Assembly (NCBI GenBank): GCA_027492915.1
Contig: JAPUDW010000427.1
Location: forward strand, 1-35,026
Reading direction: 5' to 3'
Length of the DNA: 35,026 bases
Origin: Bacteroidota bacterium
GTDB lineage: Bacteria > Chloroflexota > Anaerolineae > Aggregatilineales > Phototrophicaceae
In this document: in pieces, positions 13,149-20,743 of the stretch
Numbering within the stretch: the first letter of the stretch is position 1
How the letters are laid out: the number at the start of each line of letters is the position of its first letter
Position numbers and translations under genes: made by a program
Notes under the pieces: generated by a model
Seen by the model: the letters and a program-made list of their open reading frames with translations, nothing else
What the model was told of the DNA's origin: nothing
Databases searched by the model: none

Positions 13149-14606
13149 TTAGTCGTTGGCGATGAACACTGACTTGAGTTCGCTGTAATGTTCCAGCGCC
13201 GTCATGCCTTGTTCGCGCCCGATACCGCTTTGCTTCATACCACCGAATGGGGCTTCGATGTGGACGCTGCTGCTGCTGTTGATCGACAGCATCCCTGTTT
13301 CGACCGCACGGGCAACTCGCAGCGCTCGTCCGATGTCGCGTGTCCATAGCGAACCGGACAGGCCGTAGGGCGAGTCGTTGGCGAAGCGGATGGCCTCATC
13401 CTCGCCGTCGAAGGGCATAATGCCGACGACCGGCCCGAATACTTCTTCCTGCATAATTCGCATGTTGGTCGTTACATCGCTGTAAACGGCGGGCATCAGG
13501 TAATTACCATTTGCCAGCACACCATTTGGGATGTCGCCGCCGCACAAGCGTTTCGCGCCTTCTTCGTCACCGATGTTAATGTAGTTGACGACACTCTCAC
13601 GGTGGGAGGCCGTAATCAGCGGTCCCATTTCGGTGCTTTCGTCCGTCAGCAAACCCACCTTGATACCTTTGGTGACGTTCACAAACTTCTCGACAAATTC
13701 ATCATAAACAGGCCGCTCGACCAGAATACGGCTGCGAGAACAGCAGTCCTGTCCGGCATTGTCATACACTGACCACAGCGACGAGGCGACACACGCATCC
13801 AACCGCGCATCCGCAAATACGATGTTCGCCGACTTGCCACCGAGTTCCAGCGACACGCGCTTGATGCCATCCGCCGCCTGCTTCATCACACCTGCGCCAA
13901 CTTCAGTCGAGCCGGTGAAGGAGATTTTGCGCACGAGGGGATGGGTTGCCAGTGCGCTGCCGACCACGCTGCCCGAACCCGTAACGACGTTAAACACGCC
14001 TTCTGGTAGCCCAGCTTCGAGCGCTAGATCAGCCAGTGCTAACGCGCTTAATGGGGTGGCGCTGGCGGGTTTCACCACAACGGTGTTACCCATCGCCAGC
14101 GCGGGGGCAACCTTCCAGCCCGTAATGACCAGCGGGAAGTTCCACGGAATGATGAGCGCACACACGCCCAGTGGTTCGCGGAAGGTCATGTGCGTGCCGT
14201 TGGCATTCACCGGAATCGTCTGCCCGTGAATTTTGTTGACTGCACCCGCGTAATACTCGAATGTGTTGGCGACCGCGCCGATTTCGCCCCTTGCTGCGCT
14301 GATTGGCTTACCGCCGTCTGCCGACTCGATTTGTGCCAAGAACTCCACCCGTTCGCGGATCAGGTTAGCGATACGATGCAAAATTTGCCCACGTTCGCGT
14401 GTGTGCATATCGTGCCAGCGGCCTGTGCTAAATGTGGTGTGCGCGGTTTTAACGGCGCTGTCCACATCGGCGGCGTTGGCCTGTGCCACCTGTGCAATAG
14501 TTTCGCCCGTCGATGGGTTGGTGGTTGGGGCGGTGCGTCCATCGCTGGCGGCAATACGCTTGCCACCAATGGCTAATCCTTCAAATGCTGCTTGTATTGC
14601 AACCAT
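13149..14606 (-). CDS. NAD(P)-dependent aldehyde dehydrogenase (PuuC/betaine-aldehyde type)
   Basis: 485 aa, standard length. Catalytic residues are in place: N156 in IPWNFP, K179 in VVKPAS, general base E254 in LELGGKS and nucleophile C288 in AGQDCCSR. The NAD loop FTGSTEVG starts near residue 230. The GQDCC context is unlike housekeeping glycolytic enzymes and like ALDHs found beside gamma-glutamyl ligases or amine pathways. It would oxidise an amine-derived or gamma-glutamyl-amino aldehyde to the acid. It lies downstream of an SDR and a glutamine-synthetase-like ligase on the same strand, in line with a ligase-dehydrogenase-ALDH route. GAGGT lies about nine bases before the ATG. Exact substrate not determinable. 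Confidence 0.92.
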   Translation of the reverse strand: MVAIQAAFEGLAIGGKRIAASDGRTAPTTNPSTGETIAQVAQANAADVDSAVKTAHTTFSTGRWHDMHTRERGQILHRIANLIRERVEFLAQIESADGGKPISAARGEIGAVANTFEYYAGAVNKIHGQTIPVNANGTHMTFREPLGVCALIIPWNFPLVITGWKVAPALAMGNTVVVKPASATPLSALALADLALEAGLPEGVFNVVTGSGSVVGSALATHPLVRKISFTGSTEVGAGVMKQAADGIKRVSLELGGKSANIVFADARLDACVASSLWSVYDNAGQDCCSRSRILVERPVYDEFVEKFVNVTKGIKVGLLTDESTEMGPLITASHRESVVNYINIGDEEGAKRLCGGDIPNGVLANGNYLMPAVYSDVTTNMRIMQEEVFGPVVGIMPFDGEDEAIRFANDSPYGLSGSLWTRDIGRALRVARAVETGMLSINSSSSVHIEAPFGGMKQSGIGREQGMTALEHYSELKSVFIAND

Positions 14607-14641
14607 TTATGATATACCTCATGAACTCTTTGCATTAAACT

Positions 14642-14669
14642 CCCCTTTCCCTGTTTGCGGGGAAAGGGG
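14642..14669. repeat. C-rich/G-rich intergenic inverted repeat
   Basis: CCCCTTTCCC and GGGAAAGGGG form a perfect ten-base stem with an eight-base loop, followed by further G-runs up to 14683. It lies between the SDR and ALDH genes. The composition resembles REP-like intergenic elements; a related purine-rich stretch occurs near 34050-34090. It has no T-run and is not a simple terminator. Confidence 0.6.
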
Positions 14670-14687
14670 GCGGGGGATAGGGGTTTC

Positions 14688-15461
14688 TTACTCCGGTGTC
14701 ACATAGGCGGCGGTGATGCCACCATCAACCAAAAATTCGGTGCCGGTCACAAACGATGACTCGTCGGAAGCCAGATACAAAGCGCCATAAGCGATTTCCT
14801 TGGCCTCGCCGAAGCGCCCCATCGGGATATGCACCAAACGGCGCTGTTTCTTTTCCTCGGTGTTCAGGTACTTCATCAGCAGTTCGGTACGCAGTGGGCC
14901 GGGGCATAGCGCATTGACGCGGATGTTCTGGCGCGCGTGGATCATCGCCAGTTCGCGGCTCATGGAAAGTACCGCACCCTTGCTGGCGGTGTAGGCTAAC
15001 TGGGGGGTCGCCGCGCCGAGGATGGCTACGAACGAAGCGGTGTTGATGATCGAGCCGCCACCTGCCCGTTGCAGCGCAGGAATGCCGAACTTGCAGCCGA
15101 GGAACACGCCTTTGACGTTGATCTCCATCGTCAAGTCCCACACTGATTCTTCGGTGGTCACGGCGTTGTCGTCATCCGCGTGGGAGATACCGGCGTTGTT
15201 GAACAGGATATTCAGCTTGCCGTAAGTTTGCTCGGCAACCTTGACCATATTTTCGCAGTCAGCCGCCTTGGATACATCCGCGTGAGCATAAACCGCCTTG
15301 CCACCTGTCGCTTCAATTTCAGCGACCACTTTTTTACCCGCGTCATCGTTCACATCCACAACCACTACAGCAGCGCCTTCCGACGCAAACAGCAGTGCGG
15401 TTTCGCGGCCAATACCACTGCCGCCGCCCGTAATCAATGCAACTTTATCTTTCAAACGCAT
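14688..15461 (-). CDS. Short-chain dehydrogenase/reductase (SDR)
   Basis: 257 aa classical SDR. The cofactor loop TGGGSGIG is at 11-18, with an acidic D36 after the second strand (VVVVDVND) that favours NAD over NADP. NNAG is at 88-91, and the catalytic triad is S143, Y157 and K161 (YTASK). The C-terminus ends in the usual FLVDGG motif. It would oxidise an alcohol (or reduce a ketone). Between a gamma-glutamyl-type ligase and an ALDH, oxidation of an alcohol to an aldehyde is the simplest role. CAGGAG lies seven bases before the ATG. SDR substrate cannot be predicted from sequence alone. Confidence 0.92.
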   Translation of the reverse strand: MRLKDKVALITGGGSGIGRETALLFASEGAAVVVVDVNDDAGKKVVAEIEATGGKAVYAHADVSKAADCENMVKVAEQTYGKLNILFNNAGISHADDDNAVTTEESVWDLTMEINVKGVFLGCKFGIPALQRAGGGSIINTASFVAILGAATPQLAYTASKGAVLSMSRELAMIHARQNIRVNALCPGPLRTELLMKYLNTEEKKQRRLVHIPMGRFGEAKEIAYGALYLASDESSFVTGTEFLVDGGITAAYVTPE

Positions 15462-15539
15462 GTCAAAACTCCTGAAATTTGCTTAGGGCAACCCTAAATA
15501 TGGACGTTATGCAGTTCGTCCGTTAAATAAATGACCACA

Positions 15540-16931
15540 TCAAATTTGCTCAAAGTAGCGGGCGCGTTCCCATGTGGTAACGGCTTTATCATACGCCGCC
15601 TGCTCGGTGTTGTAGAAGTGCAAGTAATGCTCGATAACCTCGTCGCCAAACGCCTCACGGGCAAAAGCGCTGCGTTCCATTGCGCTGATGGCTTCGCGCA
15701 GGGTGCGCGGGACTTGCGGCAGGTTCTTGGCTGCGTACACATCGCCCTTAAAGATTTCTGGTGGCTCGATCTTATTGCGTATACCATCCAAGCCGGAAGC
15801 CAATGCCGCAGCGTAGGCTAGATATGGGTTCACATCCGCGCCGGGGATACGTGACTCGATGCGTAATGACTTGCCATGCCCGACCGCGCGGAAGCCTGCT
15901 GTCCGGTTGTCAAAGCTCCACGCGAGGCTGGTGGGTGCCCACGAGCCGGATTGGTAGCGTTTATACGAGTTAATCGTCGGCGCGTAAAAAGGCATCAGTT
16001 CACGGGTGTGGGCTATCCAGCCCCCCAAGAACCAACGAAACTCGTCCGATCCGTGTATCGGGCCGATTTCTTTCTCGCCATCAAAAATATTGTTGCGCCC
16101 GTTCAAGTCCCACAGGCTCAGGTGAATATGGCTGCTCGACCCTGCATAACGGTCATCGGGTTTCGCCATAAATGTCACCGATAGGTCAAGCTGATGTGCC
16201 ACTTCTTTGAACACCTGCTTATAGATGCTGTGGTGGTCAGCCATCGTCAGCGCTTCGGCATACCGGATGTTCAGTTCATGCTGCCCCGGCCCCCATTCAC
16301 CTTTGCTGAATTCAACGGGGATACCGCTGTTCATCAACTGCTTGCGCACAACCGCGTTCAGTACTTCCTCGCGTGTGCCTTGTAGAATGTGGTAATCCTC
16401 GATGTACGACCCGAAGTATTCCAGCTTTGTATAATCTTTGTCACGCGCCGTTTTATAAGTTTCGTTGAAAATAAAGTACTCGAGTTCAGAGGCTCCCTGT
16501 GCCATATACCCCGCATTGGCGGCTTCCGCCACCTGCTTGCTAAGGATGCTGCGCGGTGCAACTGATACAGGGGCGTTGGTTTTTTCGTCGTAGACATCAC
16601 AGATGACCATCGCCGACTTATCCAGCCATGAGGCCATCCGCAGTGTTTTCAGGTCAGGGACACAGTGGAAGTCACCATAACCCAGTTCCCAACTGGCGTA
16701 CTTGTAACCGGGGATTGGCTCCATCGGCATATCGACCGTCAGCAGGTAATCGCATGCGTGCATACCCGACTCAGCCGTCTGTGCCACAAAGAACTCGCCA
16801 GTGACACGTTTACCCAAGAAACGACCGTATAAATCGGTAAACACCGCCACGACCGTTTCAATCTCGCCTTTTTCGACCTTCTGCCGCAGTTCATCCAGCG
16901 TCAACATGCCGCGCGCAGAGACATCAGCCAT
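15540..16931 (-). CDS. Glutamine-synthetase-family ligase (gamma-glutamyl-amine synthetase-like)
   Basis: 463 aa. Glutamine-synthetase signatures are present: ELEYFIF (metal Glu), GQHELNIRYAEAL with ADHHSIYKQ, GSSSHIHLSLWD (ATP/glutamate site), the NSYKRY...WAPTSL loop, NRTAGFR and RIPGADVNPYLAYAA. It ends in WERARYFEQI, a tail common in PuuA/GlnT-type catabolic paralogues, and I see no adenylylation-loop motif of housekeeping GlnA. Such enzymes ligate glutamate to an amine (putrescine, ethanolamine, isopropylamine, anilines) using ATP. The N-terminal domain (VVAVFTDLYGRFLGKRV) is the usual beta-grasp. Neighbours (amidase, peptidase, SDR, ALDH, M20) make nitrogen assimilation by this copy unlikely. 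AAGGGGGG lies just before the ATG. The amine substrate is open. Confidence 0.88.
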   Translation of the reverse strand: MADVSARGMLTLDELRQKVEKGEIETVVAVFTDLYGRFLGKRVTGEFFVAQTAESGMHACDYLLTVDMPMEPIPGYKYASWELGYGDFHCVPDLKTLRMASWLDKSAMVICDVYDEKTNAPVSVAPRSILSKQVAEAANAGYMAQGASELEYFIFNETYKTARDKDYTKLEYFGSYIEDYHILQGTREEVLNAVVRKQLMNSGIPVEFSKGEWGPGQHELNIRYAEALTMADHHSIYKQVFKEVAHQLDLSVTFMAKPDDRYAGSSSHIHLSLWDLNGRNNIFDGEKEIGPIHGSDEFRWFLGGWIAHTRELMPFYAPTINSYKRYQSGSWAPTSLAWSFDNRTAGFRAVGHGKSLRIESRIPGADVNPYLAYAAALASGLDGIRNKIEPPEIFKGDVYAAKNLPQVPRTLREAISAMERSAFAREAFGDEVIEHYLHFYNTEQAAYDKAVTTWERARYFEQI

Positions 16932-16954
16932 AAATCCCCCCTTAGGTAACGAAA

Positions 16955-16979
16955 CCCGCAGATCAAAGCGACCTGCGGG
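16955..16979 (-). other. Stem-loop between acetamidase and ligase genes
   Basis: On the minus strand CCCGCAG and CTGCGGG pair over seven bases with an 11-base loop, followed by TTTC only. It could be a weak terminator of the acetamidase gene or a leader structure of the ligase gene, about 25 bases before its start. Confidence 0.4.
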
Positions 16980-17038
16980 GTAAGACGAATGGTGGTTAGA
17001 AATGAAATCGAGCCGATCTTAACATTGATTTAATGTTT

Positions 17039-17905
17039 TTAGAAGTCTGGTACAACCGCCATGACAATGGCTGTTGCGGGGCCGCCGAGCCGCATGTCAA
17101 CCACAGCGCTGGCGAAGGCGTAAGCATCGAACGGCTCTAGTCCACGCTCATTGATGAGTAGGCTGTAGGCTTCATCAAGCGCGGCTTGGTGCGCTTTTTC
17201 CAGTGTATCGCCTATGCCGAGGCAGTAGGTACTGCTGCCGATGCGTAAACGGGGGAATTTCAATTTCATATTCTTCTCAACACTGATCGTCAATGTGGCG
17301 TTACCTGCCGCTTCAAGGCTCACCCATGTAGGTTCAGCCACGCCCATCGCCGCGTGTAGGTCGCCCATTGCTAGCAGCGCACCATCCACCTGAACGGGCA
17401 AGTACAATGTCGCGCCTGCTGACATCTCGCGCAAGTCCATGTTGCCACCGTAGGGGTAAGCAGGCATAAAGGTCGAGCCTTTGCCTGCCGCCGGGGCAAC
17501 GCCAATACAGCCGATCATGGGTTTAATCTCGACGCTCAGACGGTTGCTAATATAAGCCCGTTCATTCTTGAGCAAAATCGGCTTCACACCCACTTCTTTT
17601 GTGTGCTTGCCCAAACCGCCGAAGTCCGGCAGCCACACCGACCACGCGCGTGTGACCTGAATATCGTTGATCTCAATTTTGAGCGCGTCCCCTGCTTCTG
17701 CGCCGCGCACCCGCACAGGGCCGGTAACCGCGTTGAAATTCTCTAGCCCAATCGCTTCGACGGTTTCCCCTTTGGACAGCCGTTCATAGGCCGCGTCACC
17801 CGTTTCAAAGGTCACTGTATCCCCACTGTCAATTTCAAGGACAGGTGGAATACTGGCATCAAACGCAAACGCTTTTTGGTCTTTTGGAATCGTAAAATTG
17901 CTCAT
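17039..17905 (-). CDS. Acetamidase/formamidase family protein
   Basis: 288 aa, about the length of the short FmdA/AmdA-family members. Recognisable blocks: NFNAVTGPVRVRGAEAGDALKIEI (family: N-x-x-TGPVxVxGAEPGD), MIGCIGVAPAAG, YGGNMD, and GDLHAAMGVAE in place of the commoner GDxHAxQGDGE. Known members hydrolyse formamide or acetamide to ammonia and the acid, but many have no tested substrate. No signal peptide, so cytoplasmic. It sits between a proline-iminopeptidase-like hydrolase and the ligase, consistent with amide-bond processing of an imported compound. AAGGAG lies about eight bases before the ATG. The MGVAE variant in the conserved acid-rich block may signal altered specificity. Confidence 0.88.
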   Translation of the reverse strand: MSNFTIPKDQKAFAFDASIPPVLEIDSGDTVTFETGDAAYERLSKGETVEAIGLENFNAVTGPVRVRGAEAGDALKIEINDIQVTRAWSVWLPDFGGLGKHTKEVGVKPILLKNERAYISNRLSVEIKPMIGCIGVAPAAGKGSTFMPAYPYGGNMDLREMSAGATLYLPVQVDGALLAMGDLHAAMGVAEPTWVSLEAAGNATLTISVEKNMKLKFPRLRIGSSTYCLGIGDTLEKAHQAALDEAYSLLINERGLEPFDAYAFASAVVDMRLGGPATAIVMAVVPDF

Positions 17906-17943
17906 ATTGGCGTACTCCTTACATCAACCGCGCAAAAAGGGTT

Positions 17944-18840
17944 CTACGGCTCGTGTCGGGCGATGAACGCGCTTAATATTTGTAGGTAGCGATCAGCTTC
18001 TTCGACATGCGCCATATGCGAACTGTTCTCAAATAATACCCATTCTGAGCCGGGAATGCCGTTATGAACTGTTTCAGCGATCAAAGGTGTCGCTTCGTCG
18101 TATCGGCCAGAAGTCACCAGCGTCGGTGCGTTGATCTTGCCCAACTGCGGGATTACGTCCCAAGTTTTGAGGGTGCCGACTACATGGAACTCGCTCGGTC
18201 CGTTCATCGTGTTATAAACTTCGGGGTTTTCGCCCAACTTCGCAAAGCTACGCTGTACATATTCGGGGTTCGGTACGACGCGGCACACATGGCGGTTATA
18301 AAACTCAGTCATCGCCGCCACATATTCGGGGTCGGTAGTTGTGCCATCCGCTTCGTGTTTGAGTAGTGTGGCATTGATTTCGGGTGGCAGTTCTTCGCGC
18401 AGCTTGTTGGCTTCTTCTACCCACTGAATCATGCTGGCAGGTGAACTGGCAATCGTCACACTGGCAACGCCCTTGGGTTGGCGAATCATATATTCCATCG
18501 CCAACATACCGCCCCATGACTGGCCGAGCAGGTGAATTTTGTCGAGGCCGAGTGCCTTTCGCACCGCGTCAACTTCTTCAACGTACAGGTCAACCGTCCA
18601 CATCTCCGGCTTCGACTCGCCAATTTGTGACAAGCCACAGCCAATTTGGTCGTAAAAGATCACCCGTCGTCCGGTCTCCGCCATCGCCGCCAGTGACCAC
18701 AGGTAGTCATGGCAAGCGCCGGGACCACCGTGCAGTAGCAGCAGGGGCAGTTTACCCGGTTCTTCTTTCTCGCCGACAATTTTGTACCACGTCTTATACC
18801 CCTTAAACGGGATATAGCCTTCAGTCGTAGGTTGGGTCAT
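17944..18840 (-). CDS. Proline iminopeptidase-family alpha/beta hydrolase
   Basis: 298 aa from the ATG at 18840. The frame is open to 18906, but that would overlap the permease gene. The AAAGGAA ribosome site fits 18840 (seven-base spacing) and is too close to the in-frame ATG at 18846. Motifs: LLHGGPGACHDY (oxyanion hole), GQSWGGM (nucleophile Ser), GRYDEATP (acid) and SSHMAHVEE (His). HGGPG and GQSWGG define the S33 proline-iminopeptidase/tricorn-factor F1 subfamily, which removes N-terminal proline or other residues from short peptides. Some relatives are amino-acid amidases. Cytoplasmic. Directly after two Dpp-like permeases it is well placed to process imported peptides. Confidence 0.9.
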   Translation of the reverse strand: MTQPTTEGYIPFKGYKTWYKIVGEKEEPGKLPLLLLHGGPGACHDYLWSLAAMAETGRRVIFYDQIGCGLSQIGESKPEMWTVDLYVEEVDAVRKALGLDKIHLLGQSWGGMLAMEYMIRQPKGVASVTIASSPASMIQWVEEANKLREELPPEINATLLKHEADGTTTDPEYVAAMTEFYNRHVCRVVPNPEYVQRSFAKLGENPEVYNTMNGPSEFHVVGTLKTWDVIPQLGKINAPTLVTSGRYDEATPLIAETVHNGIPGSEWVLFENSSHMAHVEEADRYLQILSAFIARHEP

Positions 18841-18856
18841 GGTCATGTTCCTTTCG

Positions 18857-19741
18857 TTATTGGCGCTGCGATGTGCGTGGGTCAAGTGCATCACGCACAG
18901 CGTCACCCAGCAGGTTAAATCCGAGGGTCGTAATGAGGATAGCCAAGGATGGGACGATAATCATCCACGGGGCGATACGGTATCGGCTTTGCCCCTCGTT
19001 AATCATATTGCCCCAGCTTGCGGCTGGTAGTTGAATACCCACACCGAGGAAGCTTAGCGCCGCCTCAACCAGAATGGTATTCGCGAAGCTCAGGGTTGCC
19101 CAGACCACAGTCACTGTGACTGTATGCGGCAGGATATGGTGAAAAATGATGTACCAATCCGTCGCGCCCAGCGCCCGCGCACTTTCCACGAATACGCGCT
19201 CACGGACGCTCAATACTTGGCTGCGAACCAAACGCACCAGCGCTGGAAAGGTAACGATGGTCAAAATGGCAATCACCGTTGTAAAACTTTTTTCCCACAC
19301 CGCGCCGATGCCTAATGCTAATAAAATGGCAGGGAATGCCAATATCACATCGACAAACCGCATGATGATCCAATCGCTTGTGCCGGAGTAATACCCTGCC
19401 CATAAGCCGAGGAACGTGCCCAGAAGAGCAGCCGTGACGTTCGCAACCACGCTCACCGTAAGTGATACCCGTGCGCCGTATAGCATTCGGCTCAGGATAT
19501 CGCGTCCCAAATTGTCACTGCCGAGCGGGAAACGTGCATCAGGCGCTAAGGGGGTGCCTGTCGGTGAAAGGCCATCGCGGAATTGTTTAAGCGGATCGGC
19601 AGGTGAGATAATCGGCGCGAAGATTGCTGCTAATGCCACCAGTAACACTAGAGTTGCACCAATCCAAGCACGGGGCAAGCGCCGGAGTTGTACCCAGAAG
19701 CCCCGCTCAATAGGTTTTTGTTGAAGATCAATTGTGGTCAT
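18857..19741 (-). CDS. Peptide/nickel-type ABC transporter permease (DppC-like)
   Basis: 294 aa inner-membrane permease. The N-terminal cytoplasmic stretch leads into the first membrane helix (about 28-50). The extracytoplasmic loop has the DppC hallmark PLGSDNLGRDILSRMLYGARVSL, the EAA loop reads FVESARALGATDWYIIFHHILP, and the end is GDAVRDALDPR. GAGGAC precedes the ATG, seven bases after the DppB-like stop. It pairs with the DppB-like gene upstream. No DppD/DppF ATPase genes follow; instead hydrolase genes do. Substrates of this family are oligopeptides, dipeptides, nickel or other small ligands; the downstream peptidases favour peptides or amides. Confidence 0.93.
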   Translation of the reverse strand: MTTIDLQQKPIERGFWVQLRRLPRAWIGATLVLLVALAAIFAPIISPADPLKQFRDGLSPTGTPLAPDARFPLGSDNLGRDILSRMLYGARVSLTVSVVANVTAALLGTFLGLWAGYYSGTSDWIIMRFVDVILAFPAILLALGIGAVWEKSFTTVIAILTIVTFPALVRLVRSQVLSVRERVFVESARALGATDWYIIFHHILPHTVTVTVVWATLSFANTILVEAALSFLGVGIQLPAASWGNMINEGQSRYRIAPWMIIVPSLAILITTLGFNLLGDAVRDALDPRTSQRQ

Positions 19742-19748
19742 GATGTCC

Positions 19749-20669
19749 TCATGTTAGGCGAACGCGTGGGTCAATGGCGATATAAAGGACATCAACAAAT
19801 AAGTTGAGGAATACGACCGCTACCGAGGCGAACAGTACGGTTCCCATAATCATCGGTGTGTCTTGGTTGCGGATAGCCGTCCACGCTTGCAAACCGATAC
19901 CCGGCCAGCCAAATACCGCCTCAATCACCACAACACCCCCCAATAGCAGGGCTAGATCAAGTCCTGCCAGCGTGACAACCGGCATCAGGGCGTTACGCAA
20001 GATGTGGCGTGAAAGAACCGTGCGTGGCGATAAACCTTTGGCGCGTGCAGTGCGGACATAATCTTCGCCCGATACTTCTAAAATGCTGTTGCGCAGCACC
20101 CGCGAATAAAAAGCCGTACCACCGACACCCAGCACCAAGGCCGGCAAGACGAGGTGCAGCGGCGTGCCGTAGCCTCCGAGCGGAAAGATCGGTATTAAGA
20201 ATCCAAATACATACAGCGCCACCAACCCCAAAGCAAACTGTGGTATCGAAACACCGACCAGCGCGACAATCGTGGCAAGTTGGTCGATCCATGAGCCGGG
20301 GCGCGTCGCCGCGAGGATACCCAGCGGAATACCTACGAGCAGCTCAACAAACAAACCAGCTACGGCTAATTGGATGGTCGCAGGTAAGCGTTCGAACACC
20401 GCTTGCAGCACCGGGCGTTTATCACGGGTGGATTGTCCGAGGTCGCCCTGTATCGCCCGACCCATGTAGCGAATGTACTGCACCGGCAGCGGTTGGTCTA
20501 AACCCCACAACACTCGGATACGTTGCACCGTTTCTTCCGGTGCGCGGGGTCCCGCATACATGCGGGCGGCATCACCGGGCATTAGGAACACAAGCAGGAA
20601 TGAAATGGAGGCGACGCCAAAAATCACGCCAAAAGCACCCAACAGACGACGAATGATATATGCGATCAC
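19749..20669 (-). CDS. Peptide/nickel-type ABC transporter permease (DppB-like)
   Basis: 306 aa. It starts MIAYIIRRLLGAFGVIFGVASISFLLVFLMPGD, the standard DppB N-terminus, then has LGLDQPLPVQYIRY-like spacing and GDLGQSTRDKRPV. The EAA loop is EDYVRTARAKGLSPRTVLSRH and the end is DVLYIAIDPRVRL. The start codon is GTG with AGGTAA six bases upstream; an overlapping ATG two bases earlier reads ATGTGA and is out of frame. It lies 74 bases after the binding-protein gene, with a long stem-loop in the gap, and is followed closely by its DppC-like partner. Confidence 0.93.
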   Translation of the reverse strand: MIAYIIRRLLGAFGVIFGVASISFLLVFLMPGDAARMYAGPRAPEETVQRIRVLWGLDQPLPVQYIRYMGRAIQGDLGQSTRDKRPVLQAVFERLPATIQLAVAGLFVELLVGIPLGILAATRPGSWIDQLATIVALVGVSIPQFALGLVALYVFGFLIPIFPLGGYGTPLHLVLPALVLGVGGTAFYSRVLRNSILEVSGEDYVRTARAKGLSPRTVLSRHILRNALMPVVTLAGLDLALLLGGVVVIEAVFGWPGIGLQAWTAIRNQDTPMIMGTVLFASVAVVFLNLFVDVLYIAIDPRVRLT

Positions 20670-20688
20670 ATTGTTACCTGAATAAACC

Positions 20689-20719
20689 GTATAGGGACAT
20701 GATTGCCATGTCCCTATAC
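20689..20719. other. Perfect 13-bp stem-loop between binding-protein and DppB-like genes
   Basis: GTATAGGGACATG and CATGTCCCTATAC are exact complements with a five-base loop. No T-run follows on the transcribed strand, so a role in 3' end protection of the upstream binding-protein message, or partial termination, is more likely than a full stop. It is the same arrangement as at the other two transporter operons here. Confidence 0.75.
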
Positions 20720-20743
20720 TTAATTAGACGATTCAGAGGTGAA

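Noticed and set aside
15540-16931. Housekeeping nitrogen-assimilation glutamine synthetase
   Set aside because: Tail and loop features and the catabolic neighbourhood fit the gamma-glutamyl-amine ligase group better, though a tree is needed.
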